Positions 60,117 through 64,000 of a stretch of 64,000 nucleotides of DNA are shown here, piece after piece. Positions within the stretch are counted from its first letter, which is position 1; each line of letters begins with the position of its first letter. Origin of the DNA: Natronococcus sp. A-GB7 (GTDB lineage Archaea > Halobacteriota > Halobacteria > Halobacteriales > Natrialbaceae); assembly GCF_029688865.1 (NCBI RefSeq), contig NZ_JARUKV010000020.1, positions 30,198 to 94,197 of the forward strand, given 5' to 3'. Below the pieces are notes generated by a model. It did not search any database and was not told the DNA's origin. It saw nothing but the letters and a program-made list of their open reading frames with translations. Both the position numbers and the translations under genes were made by a program.

Positions 60117-61271
60117 TCAGTACTCCCGCAGCCCCGCCTCGAGACGGTCGAACCCTTCGTGGAGGCGGTCCTCGGAGTTCGCAAAGGAGAGTCGCAGCCG
60201 TCCGGGCGCCGTCTCGCCGAACCCGGTCCCCGGTGCGAGGACGACGCCGTGCTCCCGAAGAAGGTACTTCGCGATCGAGAGGCTGTCGTCGTCGATGCCC
60301 GGATCGAGGAAGGCGTAGAACGCCCCCTCAGGTCGGGGACATGAGAGGCCGTCGATCTCGGCGACGCGGTCGACGACGAGATCCCGCCGTCGGTGAAACG
60401 CCTCGTACATCTCCTCGAAGGGCTCCTGTGGTCCCGTAAGCGCGGCGATCGCGGCGTGCTGGGCGACGCTCGAGGCGCAGGCCGTCGTCGACTCGTGGAT
60501 CTTGACGACCTCGTCGATCAGGTGGTCGTCGCCCGCGAGCCAGCCCAGCCGCCAGCCGGTCATCGCGTAGGCCTTCGAGCAGGAGCCGACCGTCAGCACG
60601 TGCTCGGGGTGGCCGGTGTAGGACGCGATCCCCTCGGCCTCGCCGTCGTAGGTCAGTCCGAGGTACACCTCGTCGGCGATCACGTAGGCGTCGTGGTCCG
60701 CGGCGGCCTCGACGACCGCCCGGCAGGCCTCGGGGTCGAACACGCGACCGGTCGGGTTCGACGGCGTCGTGAGTACGACCGCCGCGGTATCGTCGCTCAT
60801 CGCCTCGATCACGCGATCGGCCTCGAGGGCGAACCCCGACGCGGCCGACAGCGGAACCTCGCGAAACGTTCCGTCGGCCAGCAGCGCCTGGGTCTCGTAG
60901 TTCGGCCAGGTCGGTCCGGGGACGAGGACCTCCTCGCCGGGCGAGACGGTCGCCAGCACCGCGAGGTGGAGCGCCTCCATCCCGCCGGTGGTGACGACGA
61001 TCTCGTCGGGCCCATGTTCGACGCCGAACTCGCCGGAGAGCGTGTCGCTGATCGCACGCCGGCATTCGGGAAGGCCCGCGTTGGACGTGTAGTGGGTCTC
61101 CCCCTCCCGGGCGGCGCTGGCCGCGGCGTCGATGACGTGTTCGGGGGTGTCGAAGTCGGGTTCCCCGACCTCGAGGCGAACGAGGTCGCCGTCGTGTCGC
61201 TCCGCGAGATCGAACATGACGCGGATGCTCGAGCGCTCGGCTCGACGAACCCGGTCCGTTGGTGTCGGCAT
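60117..61271 (-). CDS. PLP-dependent class I/II aminotransferase
   Basis: 384 residues. LEVGEPDFDTPEHVIDAAAS start, TGGMEALHLAVLATVSPGEE, PSNPTGRVF, DEVYLGLTY, and the Schiff-base Lys in GSCSKAYAMTGWRLGW; final Arg in PGRLRLSFANSE. A family I aspartate or alanine/aromatic aminotransferase by shape; substrate open. ATG 61271 fits the conserved start. Divergent from padR. Confidence 0.93.
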   Translation of the reverse strand: MPTPTDRVRRAERSSIRVMFDLAERHDGDLVRLEVGEPDFDTPEHVIDAAASAAREGETHYTSNAGLPECRRAISDTLSGEFGVEHGPDEIVVTTGGMEALHLAVLATVSPGEEVLVPGPTWPNYETQALLADGTFREVPLSAASGFALEADRVIEAMSDDTAAVVLTTPSNPTGRVFDPEACRAVVEAAADHDAYVIADEVYLGLTYDGEAEGIASYTGHPEHVLTVGSCSKAYAMTGWRLGWLAGDDHLIDEVVKIHESTTACASSVAQHAAIAALTGPQEPFEEMYEAFHRRRDLVVDRVAEIDGLSCPRPEGAFYAFLDPGIDDDSLSIAKYLLREHGVVLAPGTGFGETAPGRLRLSFANSEDRLHEGFDRLEAGLREY

Positions 61272-61525
61272 ACTCCATACCACAGAGATCGACGGCAAAA
61301 GGAGTTGGATGCCGGAAATCGCTGCGTCGACCGCCGCGCGAGAGAACGCGGTCGTGTAGTCCCGGCCGCTGATCGTTCCGACGGGGAGTGTTCTCGTCGG
61401 ATCGGGACGTCCGCCGTCTCCGCGTCGCCGGTCAAACCCGGTCCGCGATCACTTTCATAGCCCGCGGACATACAACTCGAGGCGGGAAAGCTATCAAATA
61501 CATATTCGTTGAATTCTCCGACGAG

Positions 61526-61801
61526 ATGGACGACCTCACCGGGTTCCAGCGAGACCTCCTGTACGTGATCGCGGGCGCCGACCAACCCTCCGGCCAGGAC
61601 ATCAAATCGGAGATCGAACAGTACTACAGCTCCGAGATCAACCACGGCCGGCTATACCCGAACCTCGACACCCTGGTCAACAAGGGGCTCGTCGAGAAGG
61701 GCGAACTCGACCGACGGACGAACTACTACGCGATCACCGACGACGGCGAGCGGACGATCCGCAACCGTCGGGAGTGGGAACAACAGTACGCCGATTCGTA
61801 G
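61526..61801 (+). CDS. PadR-type transcriptional regulator
   Basis: 91 residues: GFQRDLLYVIAGADQPSGQD, IKSEIEQYYSSEINHGRLYP, NLDTLVNKGLVEKGELDRRT, NYYAITDDGERTI. A single winged helix with a short C-terminal helix, normal for small haloarchaeal PadR proteins. Convergent with the Bat-type regulator. Confidence 0.9.
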   Translation: MDDLTGFQRDLLYVIAGADQPSGQDIKSEIEQYYSSEINHGRLYPNLDTLVNKGLVEKGELDRRTNYYAITDDGERTIRNRREWEQQYADS

Positions 61802-61846
61802 GGTCGTCGCTCCTGCGGCTCTCGGGTCCGACGTGGACGGACCCCG

Positions 61847-62515
61847 TCAGTCGCGGGTGCCGACGATACTCGGAAGGAGCTTCCGCTGTGCCGACGCGAG
61901 GTGCTCCGCGAACGTCGCTCGGTTGATGTCGAGGGCGTCCGCGACTTCGCCCGCGGTAGCGTCTCGTGGCCGCTGGAAGTACCCCATCTCGAGTGCGGTT
62001 TGTAACACCTCGACCTGTCGGTCGGTGAGGCGGCCCCGATCGACGTGAACGAGCGTCGAATCGGGTCCCGTCGTCTCCGAACGAATGATTCGCTCGACGG
62101 ACAGCCCTTCGTACCGGGAGCGAAGCTCCGTGAGCATGGGTCGGATCTCGTCTATCTCGGCGACGTGGAAGGTGACGAACAGCGTCCCCTCGCGCGCCTC
62201 GACGTCGGCGACCGGGCTGCCGAACCGTTCGATCGACACGCAGGGACAGTCCCGTCGGCAGTCCCGCTCGAACCGGTAGATTTCGCTCGAGGCGTCGGCG
62301 AACACCGATTCGATCGGAAGCGAGAGTTCGTCGGATCCGACGCCCGCGTCCTCGTCCGGGAGGTCGAGTACGAACTCCTCGACGGTGCGCTCCGACTCCG
62401 GTTCTGCCGACCAGGCGACCGACCGCCCGACCCCGCCGGTTGCCGCCGACGCGTCGGCGACCGGACAGCTCTCGGGAGCGGTGATCCGGAGCTCCACTCG
62501 AACGCCGTTTCCCAT
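61847..62515 (-). CDS. Bat-type HTH_10 transcriptional regulator with cysteine-rich sensor part
   Basis: 222 residues. The N-terminal part has a Cys cluster (FERDCRRDCPCVSIERFG), possibly metal or redox sensing. The C-terminal HTH_10 is LTDRQVEVLQTALEMGYFQR, PRDATAGEVADALDIN, ATFAEHLASAQRKLLPSIVG. It is a DmsR/NarO-like family shape in that Cys residues precede HTH_10, but that is inference. Divergent from mrp with a TATA-like TTATAAA at 62593-62599. A scrap of a relative lies at 46979-47044. Confidence 0.9.
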   Translation of the reverse strand: MGNGVRVELRITAPESCPVADASAATGGVGRSVAWSAEPESERTVEEFVLDLPDEDAGVGSDELSLPIESVFADASSEIYRFERDCRRDCPCVSIERFGSPVADVEAREGTLFVTFHVAEIDEIRPMLTELRSRYEGLSVERIIRSETTGPDSTLVHVDRGRLTDRQVEVLQTALEMGYFQRPRDATAGEVADALDINRATFAEHLASAQRKLLPSIVGTRD

Positions 62516-62693
62516 GCGAACTGGTGGCAACCCTCGTGGATAAAAACGAACTGCAAGCGTGTTCCGGCCACTGTTGTACTCCGTCGGTGACGTTATAAAC
62601 ACCCACAGCTCTGTGTGAGAGGGCGTTTGCCACCCCGTCGCCGAGAAGGGAGCACGGAGCGGCGTCCCTCGAGGAGCCACCGAGAGAACCACT

Positions 62694-63905
62694 ATGACAG
62701 CCGAGAACCCAACCCAGGTATCGAACCCGTTCGAGGAGATCGAACTGCCCGACGGAACCGACCCGGTCTCGAAGGGGATCGTCCGAGGATTCGACAGGCG
62801 AGATCGGACGATTACGGTCGAGATCGCTATCGACGGTCTCGGCGAGAGCCTCGCCGAACGGATCGTCGAGCAGATCCGCGGGGCCGCGCTCGCGTTACCG
62901 GAGGCCGAACGCGTCCGGGTCCTGCCGGCACGACACGAGGACAAGGACGTCGAACTGCCCGCGGTCGAGTACGTGATCGCCGTCGCGAGCGCGAAAGGCG
63001 GGGTCGGCAAGACGACCGTCTCGGTCGCGCTCGCACGAACCCTCGCGGCCCGAGGGTACGACGTCGGACTGTTCGACGCGGACATCTACGGCCCGAACGT
63101 CCCGCACCTGCTCGAGGACGTCGAGGGGCCGGTCCTCACGAACGAGGTCGGCCAGCCGGTCCCCCTCCAAGGTGAGGACGGACTGGAGGTGCTCAGCCCC
63201 GGCGTCGTCGGGGGCGATCCGCCGACGGCGCGTCGCGGCGCTATTGCGTACGGTGCCGTCGAGAACCTGCTCGGCCAGGGTGCCTGGACGGACCGCGACG
63301 TAATGATCATCGACATGCCCGCGGGCTCCGACGACGTCGTAGGGGCGGCCCTCGAGCACGTGCCGGTCGACGGCGCCGTCTTCGTCACGACGCCGTTCGA
63401 CGCCAGCGTCGACGACACGAGGCGGACGATCGAGCTGTTCGAGGAGCGGGGCGTCACGTCCGTCGCCGCGGTCGTCAACATGAACAGCTTCGAGTGTGAG
63501 TGTTGTGGCGAGCGAAACGCCCTGTTCGAGGACGTCGTCGACCTCGACGTCCCGGTCGTCCACGAGCTCCCGTTCGATCGCGACCTGCAGCGAAACCCGG
63601 GCGGTCGACGCGACTACGAGGCGTTCGACGGGATCGCGGGAACGGTCGGCTCGTTCCTCGACGAGGTTCTCGGCGCCGTTCCGGACGACGCGTTCGATCT
63701 TCGGGGGCTCCCTCGAGAGTGTCAGGTTCGACAGCTGAGCGACGAGCTGGCGACCGCGGCAGCCGGCGACCGCGTGCGAGCGGTCGTCGAGGATCCGACG
63801 TCGGTCCGCGCCGCGCTCCGCTCGGATGCGGAGGAGCTCCTCGACTCGATCGCGCGGACGCAGATCGGAACGACCGGGGCGATGCTCGAGCTGACCCGCC
63901 GCTAA
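62694..63905 (+). CDS. Mrp/NBP35 (ApbC)-type P-loop ATPase
   Basis: 403 residues; iron-sulfur scaffold or carrier family. Residues 1-85 are a DUF59-like start (DPVSKGIVRGFDRRDRTITV). The Walker A is SAKGGVGKTTVSVAL at about residue 98; FDADIYGPNVPHL follows, then MIIDMPAGSDD. NMNSFECECCGERNALF has the cysteines that bind the cluster. A C-terminal extension of about 60 residues (DELATAAAGDRVRAVVEDPT) is longer than usual. Start ATG 62694. Divergent from the Bat-type regulator. Confidence 0.92.
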   Translation: MTAENPTQVSNPFEEIELPDGTDPVSKGIVRGFDRRDRTITVEIAIDGLGESLAERIVEQIRGAALALPEAERVRVLPARHEDKDVELPAVEYVIAVASAKGGVGKTTVSVALARTLAARGYDVGLFDADIYGPNVPHLLEDVEGPVLTNEVGQPVPLQGEDGLEVLSPGVVGGDPPTARRGAIAYGAVENLLGQGAWTDRDVMIIDMPAGSDDVVGAALEHVPVDGAVFVTTPFDASVDDTRRTIELFEERGVTSVAAVVNMNSFECECCGERNALFEDVVDLDVPVVHELPFDRDLQRNPGGRRDYEAFDGIAGTVGSFLDEVLGAVPDDAFDLRGLPRECQVRQLSDELATAAAGDRVRAVVEDPTSVRAALRSDAEELLDSIARTQIGTTGAMLELTRR

Positions 63906-64000
63906 CCGACTCTAATTTCGAGGCTGATACCCGTCGCGAGCGGGCTCGAGCGACCGCCCGTTAAAAACCACCATAGCTCGGTGGTAGCACGGTGTTCCGT
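63906..64000. other. Window end, probable promoter of an off-window gene
   Basis: After the mrp stop, CCCGTTAAAAACC (63958-63970) looks like a TATA region, followed by the short stem-loop CCACC-ATAGCTC-GGTGG (63970-63986). No coding start is seen before the edge. Confidence 0.35.

Noticed and set aside
63963..64000. TAGCTCGGTGGTAGC looks like a tRNA D-arm at the window end
   Set aside because: The flanks do not fit a 7-bp acceptor with U8 in place, and CCACC/GGTGG simply forms a hairpin; the edge prevents a test.
1..64000. CRISPR arrays and rRNA genes
   Set aside because: No regularly spaced direct repeats with unique spacers and no rRNA-like segments were seen anywhere in the window.

Overview
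The window is high-GC haloarchaeal DNA. It carries an archaeal TFB, an Orc1/Cdc6 initiator flanked by haloarchaeal origin recognition boxes, Bat-type HTH regulators, many small zinc-ribbon proteins, strongly acidic proteins, many Tat rather than Sec signals, and TATA boxes about 25-32 bp upstream of start codons (leaderless or nearly leaderless transcripts). The genus cannot be fixed from sequence alone; a member of Halobacteria is safe.

Layout. 1-3.9 kb: a cut EamA transporter, a TFB, a FGGY sugar kinase and a small zinc-ribbon protein. 3.9-7.95 kb: a replication origin and partition block. orc1/cdc6 lies between eight ORB repeats, an AT-rich candidate unwinding element and two perfect 16-bp palindromes, followed by a parA operon and an iteron-like CTAAGA region. 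An orc-ORB-parA block is typical of a secondary chromosome or megaplasmid, or of one that has integrated. 7.95-12.4 kb: a compact minus-strand operon of three periplasmic-binding-protein-fold proteins without signal peptides or permease, plus a VOC protein and a methyltransferase, divergent from a cupin. 12.5-19.2 kb: a large Tat-exported repeat protein, small secreted and zinc-ribbon proteins, two regulators and a DUF892 protein. 19.4-22.3 kb: ChrA and an MFS carrier.

22.3-28.9 kb is a complete nitrous oxide reductase operon on the minus strand (nosZ, a NosB-like membrane protein, nosD, nosF, nosY, nosL). 47.8-52.3 kb holds a quinol-type nitric oxide reductase with an unusual N-terminal extension of about 335 residues, a small membrane partner, and a RIC-type iron-sulfur repair protein. 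Together they cover NO to N2O to N2 plus repair of nitrosative damage. Nitrate and nitrite reductases are not in the window, but a C-terminal scrap of a TorD-type chaperone is.

29-47 kb is a worn region. It has an SDR fragment, a frameshifted tnpB element with RNA-like ends, a frameshifted PEBP gene, an N-terminally short trehalose-synthase-like glycosyltransferase, and a regulator/chaperone deletion scar. Intact genes lie between them (TackOD1-like protein, RimK-type ligase-protease fusion, PP-loop ATPase, YjbQ, CBS protein, USPs, two flavin-reductase-like proteins, a P-type ATPase). 53-64 kb carries VOC and deaminase genes, a three-gene operon of CPBP membrane proteases divergent from an exported serine hydrolase, an SDR, an aminotransferase, PadR and Bat-type regulators, and an Mrp/ApbC-type ATPase.
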